This document shows, in pieces, positions 9,098 through 17,190 of a stretch of DNA of 20,090 nt (position 1 is its first letter; every line of letters begins with the position of its first letter). Made by a program: the position numbers and the translations under genes. The DNA is from Bryobacterales bacterium (lineage in GTDB: Bacteria; Acidobacteriota; Terriglobia; Bryobacterales; Bryobacteraceae), in contig JAEUQE010000174.1 in NCBI GenBank assembly GCA_016789785.1, forward strand, positions 1 to 20,090, given 5' to 3'. The notes under the pieces were generated by a model. That model did not search any database. It had not been told where the DNA came from and saw only the letters and a program-made list of their open reading frames with translations.

Positions 9098-9676
9098 TCA
9101 AGGCGCGGCTGCGGCGCGAATCTTCGCTCCGTCGGTCCACACCACCCAACCCCCTCCCATCGCGACGCGGTCAGCCCCGCCCGGGGCGACGTCCTTGCTG
9201 ACGCCCTTGTCCGCATCAATCAGCAGGATCGACCCTGGCGACGCCACCACCACGCGCTTGCCCAGCGCCGCGCAATCCTGCACCTTCCCCCTCATCGGGA
9301 ACGACTGGCCTTCCACGTCGACAATGTCGTCGCCCCCCGGAGCCCGCACGCTGACGTCGAGCCCCGCCAGCCCCGTGCACGCAGCATTCGCTTCCTCCGG
9401 GGCGCCGCACGTGGCGCTACCAGCCGATTCCTGCCCCGACGCAAGGTCCAGCTTCCGCGCGCCGCGCTTGTCACAGTAAGTGAGGCTCGCTCCTTCGATG
9501 CGCAGCCCGTAGGCAGGTCCCTCCGTGGCGACGGCGACCTCTCCCTTCGGCGAGGACGACGCCGCCGGTGTCGCCGGGGCCGCCGCCGGGGGTGGTTCGA
9601 CGCTCTTCGCCTCGTCCTTGCCGCGGGAACACGACACAGCCCAGGCAATCAGGAACACGGTCATCCACTTACTCAT
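9098..9676 (-). CDS. Lipoprotein, candidate immunity partner of the upstream glucosaminidase
   Basis: 192 residues from ATG 9676 (a GTG lies directly before it). The N-terminus is a lipoprotein signal (WMTVFLIAWAVSC, Cys16 as the lipidation site; lipobox AVSC is slightly atypical). A Pro/Ala/Ser-rich linker of about 25 residues follows, then a compact domain with four Cys (in TYCDKR, ATCGAP, AACTGL, QDCAAL) that could form disulfides. No family is recognised. The preceding GH73-like gene ends with TAA immediately before GTGATG, so the two genes are essentially contiguous and probably translationally coupled. A periplasm-facing lipoprotein next to a leaderless peptidoglycan hydrolase suggests an immunity role, but this rests only on context. 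Confidence 0.65.
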   Translation of the reverse strand: MSKWMTVFLIAWAVSCSRGKDEAKSVEPPPAAAPATPAASSSPKGEVAVATEGPAYGLRIEGASLTYCDKRGARKLDLASGQESAGSATCGAPEEANAACTGLAGLDVSVRAPGGDDIVDVEGQSFPMRGKVQDCAALGKRVVVASPGSILLIDADKGVSKDVAPGGADRVAMGGGWVVWTDGAKIRAAAAP

Positions 9677-9679
9677 CAC

Positions 9680-10585
9680 TTAGTCACCCACCGCCTTGTC
9701 TACCACTTTCTTCTTGCCAATCATCGCATTCTTGTATTGCGTCTCGTTGGCGGTGTAGTAGCCGGTTGCCTTCAGCTTCTTCGCCACCGCCGCGATATCC
9801 CCGTCGTTCAGCGCCTGCAGGTAGGTGGCATCGCGCGCGGCGATCTTCTGATGGTGATTGATCCAGCGCTGCGCCCCCTCCGCCAGTGAGTTGTAGGCCT
9901 TGAACCGGCACTGCGCATGCGGCGGCTGAAACACCACAATCGACTTGCCAGGGCAGGACCAGCCGCGCTTCTTCGCCTCATCCTCGGTCGCGATATGAGC
10001 GCTTCCCCCTGCCTTGTCCACATGCGACTGCGCGTTCTCGCTCGCGACGCACTCCCATACATTGGCAAGATACATATGCGATTCGCCGGAGCCCGCCTTC
10101 ACGTTGCCGAGATTCCAGTTGAAACAGTATTTCCAGTCTCCTGTCTCGGCCATCGATTGGGCCGTCAGCACCTTCGCTCCAGTCTTGTTCAGTTCCGGCC
10201 ATTTCTCGAAGAGAAGATTCACTACTTCGGCCGGAGTGGGCGTGGTTCGCGTGGTGACCTGTTCCAGTGGACTGGTGGTGTACTTCTTACCGGTTCCCGA
10301 AGGCGCCGGCGCTGTCTTGGGCGTGTAAGTCTTGCCCGCGGCGGTCGTGGTCAGGGCTTCCAGCGTCCTCCCGTTCGGGTCCACACGGCCATCGGGCGTC
10401 GGCAGTTTCACGACACGGTGCTGAAAATCCTTGATCGCATCGATCATGATGTCGTCGCAGGTTCCCGTCGTTTTGAGGGGCGCGCGTGGCACGATGTAGC
10501 CGATCGACTTGTTGATCAGGTCCTGCACCGTCAGTACATCGGGCTTGTTGTTCTTTCCATTCTTTCCGACTGAGGCAGAGATCAT
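9680..10585 (-). CDS. Peptidoglycan-binding and GH73/glucosaminidase-like cell-wall hydrolase
   Basis: 301 residues. Residues about 1-80 form a peptidoglycan-binding-like domain (SVGKNGKNNKPDVLTVQDLIN at the front, then IDAIKDFQHRVVKL, then PDGRVDPNGRTLEAL). This pattern is common in type VI secretion wall-degrading effectors and some phage enzymes. After a Thr/Pro linker, residues about 117-290 match the FlgJ/GH73 glucosaminidase pattern. That region includes AQSMAETGDW with catalytic Glu147, NWNLGNVKAG, the FKAYNSLAEG signature (228-237) and a C-terminal LKATGYYT...Y motif. It should cleave glycan strands of peptidoglycan. There is no signal peptide, so export would need a dedicated system or lysis. 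The start ATG at 10585 has a strong GGAGGAA site upstream. No T6SS or phage genes are visible in the window. Confidence 0.8.
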   Translation of the reverse strand: MISASVGKNGKNNKPDVLTVQDLINKSIGYIVPRAPLKTTGTCDDIMIDAIKDFQHRVVKLPTPDGRVDPNGRTLEALTTTAAGKTYTPKTAPAPSGTGKKYTTSPLEQVTTRTTPTPAEVVNLLFEKWPELNKTGAKVLTAQSMAETGDWKYCFNWNLGNVKAGSGESHMYLANVWECVASENAQSHVDKAGGSAHIATEDEAKKRGWSCPGKSIVVFQPPHAQCRFKAYNSLAEGAQRWINHHQKIAARDATYLQALNDGDIAAVAKKLKATGYYTANETQYKNAMIGKKKVVDKAVGD

Positions 10586-10620
10586 GAGTATTCCTCCAGA
10601 CGCGGCTCTTACATGGGTCT

Positions 10621-10639
10621 GCCGCCCGAATCAGGCGGC
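10621..10639. promoter_or_regulatory. Stem-loop in the leader of the glucosaminidase gene
   Basis: GCCGCC and GGCGGC pair across a 7-base loop. The hairpin overlaps the end of the putative 14-residue leader ORF and lies 36 bases before the glucosaminidase start. No T-run follows, so it is not a classic terminator. It could modulate expression or be chance in GC-rich DNA. Confidence 0.35.
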
Positions 10640-10675
10640 GAGCCGCACAACCGAGTAAACGCCGCCGTTCACCAT
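10631..10675 (-). CDS. Possible 14-residue leader peptide upstream of the glucosaminidase gene
   Basis: An ATG at 10675 is preceded by a very good ribosome-binding region (GGGAGAAGGAAA). It opens a 14-codon frame, MVNGGVYSVVRLAA, ending in TGA at 10631. The stop lies inside a GC-rich hairpin and 45 bases upstream of the next start. The peptide is not biased toward one amino acid in the way of classic attenuation leaders, and nothing similar is recognised. It may be a translation-coupling leader or a remnant. The evidence is only the strong site and the position. Confidence 0.3.
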   Translation of the reverse strand: MVNGGVYSVVRLAA

Positions 10676-10737
10676 TTTCCTTCTCCCTTGCAGCGTGGGG
10701 TCCAGGACTTGCGCATCGCCGGTCGAGGGGACGTTTC

Positions 10738-10758
10738 CTGAGGTTGCACGAACCTCAG
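10738..10758 (-). terminator. Perfect 8-bp hairpin at the M14 peptidase stop codon
   Basis: CTGAGGTT and AACCTCAG pair perfectly over a 5-base loop, and the TGA stop of the peptidase (10755-10757) is inside one arm. No U-run follows, so this is a weak or Rho-assisted terminator or an mRNA-end stabiliser at best. Confidence 0.4.
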
Positions 10759-13349
10759 TATCCCACCACCGCATTGAAAAGCAACTTAAACGTCTGCCAG
10801 CTCTGCGCGCGATATTGCGGGCGCATGCCAAACAGCACCACTCGCCCCGTTCCCACTCGAACCTCCACCAGTGCCGACCGTCCGGTAAGATACTTCTCAC
10901 CCAGCAGCCACCCCGACGCCAGCACCTTCGACTGCGGATAGCGCGCAATGCTCTTCATCCCCGCACCGTCCGCAACCTCCCACGCCGGACTCCCCTCCGA
11001 CCAGATGGTGATCTCCTGCGGCAGTCCGCGCGTGATCGGATGCGCCGCATCCAGCGACACATTCAGCAGCGAGCCCGGTGAATAGAAATCGCGGTTCGAC
11101 ACACCGCTCACCGAACTCTTCAGGTTTACGCCCAGGTGCGCCGTCGCGTACTCGGTCGAATCATTCAGAAAGATCAGCGTGCCGCCCTGCTCGGCAAACT
11201 GCTTCAACGCCTGCGCGCCCGCCTCGCCCAGTCCGCCCACCAGGTCATCCGGCATCGCGCCCTTGCGGTACCCATTGTGAATCGATGCCGGCGACTGATC
11301 CGGAAACACGATCACGTCATATCGCCGCCGCAGTTGCCCCGCCAGCACTTCCTTGTTGTAGAGCCGCGTGTAAGTGAAGCCGAAGGTATCGAACATCCAC
11401 CGCGTCCAGCCCTCGTCCATGCTTGGCTGATGGCTCCGGTAGAGCGCCACCCGCGGACGCCGCAACGGCTTGATGTCGCCCGACGCCGCACGGTTCAGAT
11501 AGAAATGCCCCGCCGCGTCGCGCGCCACGGGCTTGCCCGCCGACCAGGCCTGATTGACCGCGCGCCAGCTCTCGATATCCGAGACAGCAAGCGCGCCCGG
11601 GGGAGCCTCGCCCTTTTGCGCAAACGGATAAGCCTTCACCGGACTCAGCGCCACCTGGAAACGGTCGCGAATCGTGTCCACATCCACGCCCATCAACAGC
11701 GGCAGCGTGTGCGCGGTTACATCATACGGACGCTTCGGCGGACCTCCGGGATAAAGCCGCAAGTCCGGATACTGCTGCTTTTCGAGCAGCGTCTTCGCGA
11801 ACGCGCTGAACGGCTGCTGCATCCGCACCACGTACGATCCCGCGGCGTACTGCTTGCCGTCCGCCGTGAATGCTTCGCCGGCTTGATCCACTTCCACCAT
11901 GCCGAACACCAGCGTTTCGAGCAACCGCTTCGCCGACCCCGGATCCAGTTGATCCTTCGGCAGCACGAATGCGTAGGGACTCTGGCGCTCCGTGGAGCGC
12001 TTCAACACTCGATGGAAGTTGCGCAGCAGATCCTCGCGCCGCACCGCCGCCTGCCAGAGCAGCGACTCAAACGCAATCAACTGATAGTCGAGAATGTCCC
12101 GCGCACGCCATTCCCCGCCGAGCCATGGCTCCAGATGATTCCATGCGCGCTCGCGAGGATTGTAGCCCGGCGCGTTCGCCGAGATCTGCTCCGGCCGGAT
12201 CGTCACGGGAGTCGCCAGCCGAGCACTCGCCGACTCGCTCAGAATCCGCAACCCGCCATGATAAGCCTGATAGTGCCGCGCCGGAGTCCAGAAATCATAG
12301 ACCGCATTCACGGCCACACCCGTCTTGCCCGCCGCCGTCAAATCCGCGGCCATGCCCATGCCGAACAGATTGGCCATCTGCGCAATCGACGCGTCCACGT
12401 TCGGATCAATCGGATCCATCCACGGCGGCACAAACATGCGCGACGCATTCGCACCCTGCTGATGCACGTCGTACACAATCTGCGGATGCCACGAATTGTG
12501 CAGCCGCTGAATCACGGCGCGGGTTTCCGGTTGCGAGAAGATGTACCAGTCGCGATTGTTGTCGTGGCCCACGTAGGGGTGATACAACTCGGGCGGCGAC
12601 GTGCCTTCATACGGAGTGCCCAGCGTCTTGCGATACCACTGCGTCACAATGTCCACGCCGTCGGGATTCAAGGAAGGCACCAGGATCAGAACCACATTGT
12701 CGAGAATCTGCTTGAACTTCGTATTGTTCTCGTTGGTCAGCAGACGGTAGGCGAACTCCACGGCCGTCGATGTCGAAACAACCTCCGTGGCATGAATCGA
12801 ACACGTGATCATGATGACGGCCTTCCCCTGCGGGATCAGCTTCTCGGCTTCCGCATCCGTGATGCGGCGCGAATCCGCCAGGCGCTTCTGTGTGATGTTG
12901 ATGGACGAGAGATCCTTCATGTTCGCTTCATTCGAAATGAACGATGCGATGATCGGACGCCCCTGCACCGTCTTACCGATTTCGAACGTGCGGATCTTCG
13001 GAGACGTCTTATCGAGCGCCTGGAAGTAGCCCACTACGCGGTCCCAATCGAGAAGTTTGCGATCCTCGCCCATTGCATGTCCAAAGTAACGGGCAGGCGC
13101 CGGCGGCTGACCCGGAATCAGTTCGATCACCGGCAGTGCGGGTTTCGCGGCGGCCGCAGGCTTCGCCGCTTCGGTGTCAGCCGCCGCGGGCTTCGCGGGC
13201 GCCGGCTTCGGTGGCGATGCCAGTGGTTTCGCCGATGCCGGACGCGGCGCCGGTTGGGCGGACCTGCTTGCGGGTTGCGGCTGTGCGGGCAGTAGCTGTG
13301 CGCCCAGCCCGCAAACGATCAGAAAACAGAGAGCGGCCTTCACGCGCAT
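10755..13349 (-). CDS. Secreted M14-family zinc carboxypeptidase with C-terminal amidotransferase-like domain
   Basis: 864 residues from ATG 13349. This start was chosen because it places a signal peptide (VKAALCFLIVCGLGAQLLPAQ) at the N-terminus; a longer frame upstream reads through the previous gene. Residues about 24-72 are an Ala/Pro/Lys-rich linker. The M14 catalytic domain shows the zinc ligands His186 and Glu189 in SIHATE, the third ligand His296 in DVHQQG, the substrate-site motif NNRDW (264-268) and a downstream ILSESASAR segment that may hold the general base. The C-terminal 250 or so residues resemble a class-I glutamine-amidotransferase-like or ThuA-like fold (YDVIVFPDQS, then QFAEQGGTLIFLND), with no catalytic Cys evident. 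It overlaps the isomerase stop by 10 bases, implying coupling. It probably degrades exported or scavenged peptides. Confidence 0.88.
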   Translation of the reverse strand: MRVKAALCFLIVCGLGAQLLPAQPQPASRSAQPAPRPASAKPLASPPKPAPAKPAAADTEAAKPAAAAKPALPVIELIPGQPPAPARYFGHAMGEDRKLLDWDRVVGYFQALDKTSPKIRTFEIGKTVQGRPIIASFISNEANMKDLSSINITQKRLADSRRITDAEAEKLIPQGKAVIMITCSIHATEVVSTSTAVEFAYRLLTNENNTKFKQILDNVVLILVPSLNPDGVDIVTQWYRKTLGTPYEGTSPPELYHPYVGHDNNRDWYIFSQPETRAVIQRLHNSWHPQIVYDVHQQGANASRMFVPPWMDPIDPNVDASIAQMANLFGMGMAADLTAAGKTGVAVNAVYDFWTPARHYQAYHGGLRILSESASARLATPVTIRPEQISANAPGYNPRERAWNHLEPWLGGEWRARDILDYQLIAFESLLWQAAVRREDLLRNFHRVLKRSTERQSPYAFVLPKDQLDPGSAKRLLETLVFGMVEVDQAGEAFTADGKQYAAGSYVVRMQQPFSAFAKTLLEKQQYPDLRLYPGGPPKRPYDVTAHTLPLLMGVDVDTIRDRFQVALSPVKAYPFAQKGEAPPGALAVSDIESWRAVNQAWSAGKPVARDAAGHFYLNRAASGDIKPLRRPRVALYRSHQPSMDEGWTRWMFDTFGFTYTRLYNKEVLAGQLRRRYDVIVFPDQSPASIHNGYRKGAMPDDLVGGLGEAGAQALKQFAEQGGTLIFLNDSTEYATAHLGVNLKSSVSGVSNRDFYSPGSLLNVSLDAAHPITRGLPQEITIWSEGSPAWEVADGAGMKSIARYPQSKVLASGWLLGEKYLTGRSALVEVRVGTGRVVLFGMRPQYRAQSWQTFKLLFNAVVGY

Positions 13350-14104
13350 GTGCGATTCAACTCCGTGAACAATGCCCGGTACCAGCGCAGGAAGCGAACG
13401 GGCTCTTTGCTCTCCTGTGCCTCGCAAAGCAGATAGCGGTCATACTTCGAAGCACGCAGCAGCGAGAACAACTCGCGATACGGGTACGGCCCCGCCAGTT
13501 CATTGATGTGCACGTTCTTGATCCACGGACGCAGCAGATCGAAACTCTGTTTCACGCTTCCGTTCACCAGATCGGTCGGGTTCGAATTCCAGCACAAGCC
13601 CACGGAGGCATGCTTCGTTGCCTTCATGATCGCGGCGCTCACGGGCGGATTCTGTGTCTCGCGGCCATGCACTTCCATCCAGATTTCCACTCCCATGCGA
13701 GCGGCGTACTCGCCCACTTCCCGCAGACTCGCGCCAATCACCTCGATGGTCTTCTCCGGCCCCAGTTCCTTGGCGATTCCGTTGGGCCGAACCTTCACAC
13801 CCCAAGCTCCGGTATCATGCGCGAGGTCCACCCACTTCTTCGCCATCTCGATGTGTTTGCGCCGCACCGCTTCATCGGCGGAATGGAATTCGCATGTGCT
13901 GCCATAGCTCAGAAGACGGATCTTGCTCTTTGTGAAGCGATCCACAATCTTCTTGCGTTCTTCCGGTGTCGCCGTCACTTCCACACCGTGCTTGTGCTCG
14001 GTGCGAAGCTCCACGGCCTCAAAGCCGGCCTGTTCCAGATTCGTGATGACAGTTTCGAGATCCCAGTCCTTGAGAATGTTGTACGTGACCGCGCCGAGCA
14101 GCAT
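13340..14104 (-). CDS. Sugar phosphate isomerase/epimerase-like TIM-barrel protein
   Basis: 254 residues without a signal peptide. It begins MLLGAVTYNILKDWDLETVI, and the segment ITNLEQAGFEAVELRTEHKHG matches the xylose-isomerase-like AP_endonuc_2 fold (PF01261). Candidate metal-site residues are the Glu in IWMEVHG, the Asn/Asp of LCWNSNPTD and the His in NVHINEL. The family isomerises or epimerises sugars and inositols, and in acidobacteria is often paired with Gfo/Idh oxidoreductases; here the direct partner is the M14 peptidase, which overlaps its end. A purine-rich AGGAAAGG lies upstream of the ATG. The specific substrate is not deducible. Confidence 0.8.
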   Translation of the reverse strand: MLLGAVTYNILKDWDLETVITNLEQAGFEAVELRTEHKHGVEVTATPEERKKIVDRFTKSKIRLLSYGSTCEFHSADEAVRRKHIEMAKKWVDLAHDTGAWGVKVRPNGIAKELGPEKTIEVIGASLREVGEYAARMGVEIWMEVHGRETQNPPVSAAIMKATKHASVGLCWNSNPTDLVNGSVKQSFDLLRPWIKNVHINELAGPYPYRELFSLLRASKYDRYLLCEAQESKEPVRFLRWYRALFTELNRTCA

Positions 14105-14335
14105 GGGTGGGGGTTACCTTTCCTGAAAGTCGAAACTCTCATTCTAGCTGTGGCGGCCGCATTGTGGTTGGATCGGCGTCCAAGCGAGAACAGAATCTGA
14201 CGTGCCCCCATTGCGTGGCTCCCGTCGCGAGTGCGGCGTTCGGCCCCAGAACCGGTCCTTCCGAGCCACGGGTACCGGTCTTCGTGTTCCTGTGCCGTTT
14301 CTCGCGATTTATCGACACTGAATCGTGCAACGCAG
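14105..14335. other. Intergenic stretch with no supported gene
   Basis: About 230 bases separate the S9 peptidase stop from the isomerase start. A TAGAAT-like -10 hexamer lies on the minus strand about 40 bases before the isomerase ATG, without a convincing -35. Short frames on both strands (one with a Cys-Pro-His-Cys) have no supporting context. No RNA gene or strong terminator was seen. Confidence 0.5.
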
Positions 14336-16323
14336 TCATTTCTGCTGTTTCACGTATTGGTCCATCCACGCGACCTGCCGGTCCATGATATCCAGCATGA
14401 ATTTCGGTTCCGTCGGCACGTGCGGCATCCTCGGATAGGTCACCATCTTCGCCGGCACGCCCTGCCGCTTGAGGGCGTTGTAGAGCTCATAGCCCTGGCC
14501 GATTGGCACTCGGAGGTCATCCCGCCCGTGCAGTATCAATGTAGGCGTCTTGAACTTGCCGGCGTAAGTCATCGGCGAATGCGCGCGATAGCTCTCAAAT
14601 ACCCGCCAGGGCTCGCCCTTGAAATAATCCGCCAGGTAACTCTGAACATCAGCCGTGCCTGTGAAGCTCCGCAAGTTGGTGATCGCCGCTCCGGCCACAG
14701 CCGCCTTGAACCGCGTAGTATGGCCGATGATCCAAGAAGTCATAAACCCGCCATAGGACCAACCCATCACCCCCAGCCGCTCCGGATCCGCCACGCCCTT
14801 CGCGATCACGGCATCCACACCCGCCATGACATCCTCGTAGTCTCCTCCGCCCCAGTCGTTCTCGTTAGCAAACCGGAACTTCCGGCCGTAACCGGAAGAC
14901 CCGCGCGGATTGGGACGCAAGATCGCGTAGCCTTTCCCGGCCAGCGTGGCAAGTGGATGGATATCCGGGCCACCGATGAATGTTTCGAGAAATCCGCCAG
15001 CCGGGCCGCCGTGAATATTCAGCAGCAGCGGGTACCTCTTTCCGGTTTCGTGACCGGCCGGATAAGTCAGCAGCCCCTCAACCTCCAGCCCGTCCCTCGA
15101 CTTCCACCTCACAAGTTCGGTCTTGGGGAAATCCAGTTTCGGCAGCGCCGTGTTGGCGCGGCTCACCTGCACCGGCGTGCGCGCCGCCAGTGACATCGCA
15201 TACACCTCGGGAGCTTCGGAGGGAGACGACCGCAAATACGCCACATGCGTGCCTGCTGCGTTCAAGGACACTGCGGTCAGAGTTCCCTGTTGCGGAGCGA
15301 AAAGCACAGCCGGCGAGCCGCTCAGGGGCATTGAATAAAGGACACCCCTGGTTCCGCGCGCTTCGATGAACAGAATATTCTGCGATGCCGCGTCCCATCC
15401 AACCAGCAAGGGCCATTCATCGAAGGTCGCAGCCAATTCGCGCGGCGCGCCGCCGGCCCGCGGCAGCAGCACGATTCGGCCGTCGATCGCCCATCGCGGC
15501 GGATTGGAGCTTCGCTGAAACGCGATCCAGCGGCCATCGGGCGAGTAGAGCGGCGCGCTCTCCATAACTCCGGTCGCTGCCAGTGGCTTGACGACGCCCG
15601 ACGCGACCTCCACTTCCGAGATATCCGCCGTCATCTGGTATTCCGCCTCGGGCCGCTTGAAGTGCGTGAAGGCGATCGAGCGCGAATCGGGGGACCACGC
15701 TATTGAATTGGGTCCACCGCCGACATGGTAGTCTCCCGATGCAATTTTCCGGTGCGCTCGCTTCTTCTGCGCACTGGTTTCCGCCGGAATCAAGTAGAGC
15801 GCAGCGTTGGGTGGATTCTCATCCACCACAACCACGTCGCGCTTTTCCTTCCTCGCCGTCTCGATGGCGGGATCTGTCTCGTGGGCCGTGAAAGCAATCT
15901 GTTGGCCGTTGGGCGACAGCACGTACGAAGCGACGCCGTCCTTCATTTCCGTAATCTGCTCGGCCTCGCCTCCATCCACCGCAATGCGCCAAACCTGATT
16001 CTTACCCGTCCGCGAGGAGGTGAAGTAGACCCAGGCTACGTTGGGAGAGAAGGAGGGTTCGAACTCGACTTCTCTCCGCGGGTTAGCTCGAACCGCCGCG
16101 ATCCATCGGCCAATGCCAGCCAGACTTGCGTATTGGATTCGCTCTTCTCGGGCTCGATGATTTGGCGGGTCTGTGTGTACACGACCAAGCGGCCGTCCGG
16201 CGACGGCCTCGCGGCGTCGACCAACTGAACCTGCAGCGCCTGTTCCGTAGTCCAATGTGTTGCCCGCTGCCCCACTGCGACCGAAGCCAGAATAGCGGCG
16301 TAGCACGGGATCCGTTTGGTCAT
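14336..16323 (-). pseudogene. Secreted S9 prolyl oligopeptidase (acylaminoacyl-peptidase type), one frameshift near the N-terminus
   Basis: The gene starts at ATG 16323 with a signal peptide (IPCYAAILASVAVGQ), then a propeller opening (VQLVDAARPSPDGRLVVYTQ) that runs in frame to about 16060. From there the continuation lies in another frame (EPSFSPNVAWVYFTSSR). One missing base at or near the TTCGAA at 16058-16063 would join the two into about 662 residues, the normal S9C length. The C-terminal alpha/beta-hydrolase domain is complete: GWSYGGF holds the nucleophile Ser, HGRDDLRVP the Asp and PRMPHVP the His. It would digest peptides in the periplasm or outside the cell. A longer frame extending to 16489 joins the wrong frame and reads antisense into the PIN and antitoxin genes, so it is not the true start. 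Real mutation and sequencing error cannot be separated here. Confidence 0.8.
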
Positions 16324-16350
16324 TGGAAAGAAAATAGCAGAATTGCCTTG

Positions 16351-16440
16351 TTAGAGGCTCGCCACGAGTTCGGACGTGAGATAGGAAACGGCTAGTCGAA
16401 GGGGAATGTTGGTGTCGAGGATGACACGCGGCAAGGTCAT
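16351..16440 (-). pseudogene. PIN-domain toxin stub (VapC-like), 29 residues
   Basis: The frame starts ATG at 16440, overlapping the antitoxin stop by ATGA, and reads MTLPRVILDTNIPLRLAVSY then LTSELVASL and stop. VILDTNI is the characteristic first strand of PIN-family RNases, with Asp9 as the first metal-binding acid. A full PIN toxin is about 130-150 residues, so nearly the whole domain is missing. The last residues (LTSELVASL) weakly resemble the next conserved PIN block, so an internal deletion is possible. It sits exactly where the toxin of an antitoxin-first operon should be, 28 bp before the S9 gene. Confidence 0.65.
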
Positions 16441-16715
16441 TTTGTGCGTTGCCGGCTCCGTTTGGCCCGAACGTCCTCAACGGCCTCATCGATCATCTTC
16501 TTCAGTTCTTCCGGGGGAACATCGGCGAAAGCCACACGGGTCTCTCGGACCGTCTGGTTGAAGATCCTCCAACGCACAGCCTCTTCGATGAACTTCGAAA
16601 TGTCGCCCTTCTTCATCCCATGCGCACCGAGGTAGGACCGCAGGGCAAGGTCGGCTTGCCTGGACAATGTGATCGTCAGGCGCGTGGTCTCTTGGTCGGT
16701 CATGGCCTTAGGCAT
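16437..16715 (-). CDS. Ribbon-helix-helix antitoxin (CopG/Arc type) of a PIN toxin module
   Basis: About 92 residues from ATG 16715; an ATG at 16703 is an alternative with AAGG just upstream. The N-terminal strand TTRLTITLSRQADLALRSYL and helices including MKKGDISKFIEEAVRWRIF match the RHH antitoxin type that accompanies PIN toxins. An acidic/basic C-terminal helix (PPEELKKMIDEAVEDVRAKR) is the expected toxin-binding tail. A GAGGG site lies 11 bases before the 16715 start. A still longer start at 16763 would fall inside repeat copy A and is rejected. Its toxin partner is reduced to a stub, so this is an orphan or solitary antitoxin. It would bind its own operator and repress transcription. 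Confidence 0.75.
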   Translation of the reverse strand: MPKAMTDQETTRLTITLSRQADLALRSYLGAHGMKKGDISKFIEEAVRWRIFNQTVRETRVAFADVPPEELKKMIDEAVEDVRAKRSRQRTK

Positions 16716-16751
16716 ATGAGCAGCTATCCCTCTATCAGCATAGCCATCGAC

Positions 16752-16855
16752 GAGGCCCTTCATACAACAGACACGACATGGCTCCCCAACGTTCGCGCGA
16801 TCGCTCGCGTGTAGTCGCGATCACGACCGGAGACTGGACGATCGACGCGGCCGGC
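16752..16855 (+). repeat. Repeat copy A, left 104 bp of a 264-bp element
   Basis: Near-identical to 18811-18913. Both begin GAGGCCCT, continue AACAGACACGACA and CGGCTCCCCAACGTTCGCG-like sequence with a few substitutions, and end at GGCCGGC (16849-16855). After GGCCGGC, similarity to copy C fades within a few bases. It carries an inverted pair GATCGC...GCGATC. It lies 37 bases upstream of the RHH antitoxin start. Confidence 0.85.
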
Positions 16856-16947
16856 GCCAACGGACCGCGCACCTCCAGGATGCAGGCCGCTATGCTGTTT
16901 CCCGCGAGTTGAGTGTGGTCTCGCTATCATGAAAAGGGAGGTCGAAC

Positions 16948-17190
16948 ATGGCTGACGCAAGAACCGATATCGACTGGTTGGCTTGCGAGTTGATCGAACA
17001 GATCCCAGGCAAGGTGTCGGGCCGGCCGATTGTGCGCGGTACACGAATTTTGCCCGACGCAGTTGTCAACAGCTACGATTCTGGATTGACCGTCGAGGAA
17101 ATTCATGAGGACTACCCCGGCCTCACGATCTCTCAAATTCACCGTCTAGTCGAATTTGCTCACGCGTTGCGAGGACAACCCGTTTCGTGA
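16948..17190 (+). CDS. DUF433 antitoxin
   Basis: 80 residues. The segment IPGKVSGRPIVRGTRILPDAVV (about residues 19-40) followed by SGLTVEEIHEDYPGLTISQI is the DUF433 (PF04255) signature, a winged-helix/homeodomain-like fold that acts as the DNA-binding antitoxin of DUF5615 PIN-like toxins. The ATG has an excellent ribosome-binding site, AAGGGAGG, 7 bases upstream. The stop overlaps the toxin start as GTGA. Length is normal for the family. This is the only TA module in the window with both genes apparently intact. Confidence 0.88.
   Translation: MADARTDIDWLACELIEQIPGKVSGRPIVRGTRILPDAVVNSYDSGLTVEEIHEDYPGLTISQIHRLVEFAHALRGQPVS

Noticed and set aside
11136..13295. A 719-codon plus-strand frame
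   Set aside because: It is antisense to the M14 peptidase, Arg/His-rich with no domain; a frame shadow of GC-rich codons.
14107..14388. A plus-strand frame with Cys-Pro-His-Cys as a zinc-ribbon protein
   Set aside because: It has only one Cys pair in a suitable spacing, no ribosome-binding site, and its end overlaps the S9 gene antisense.
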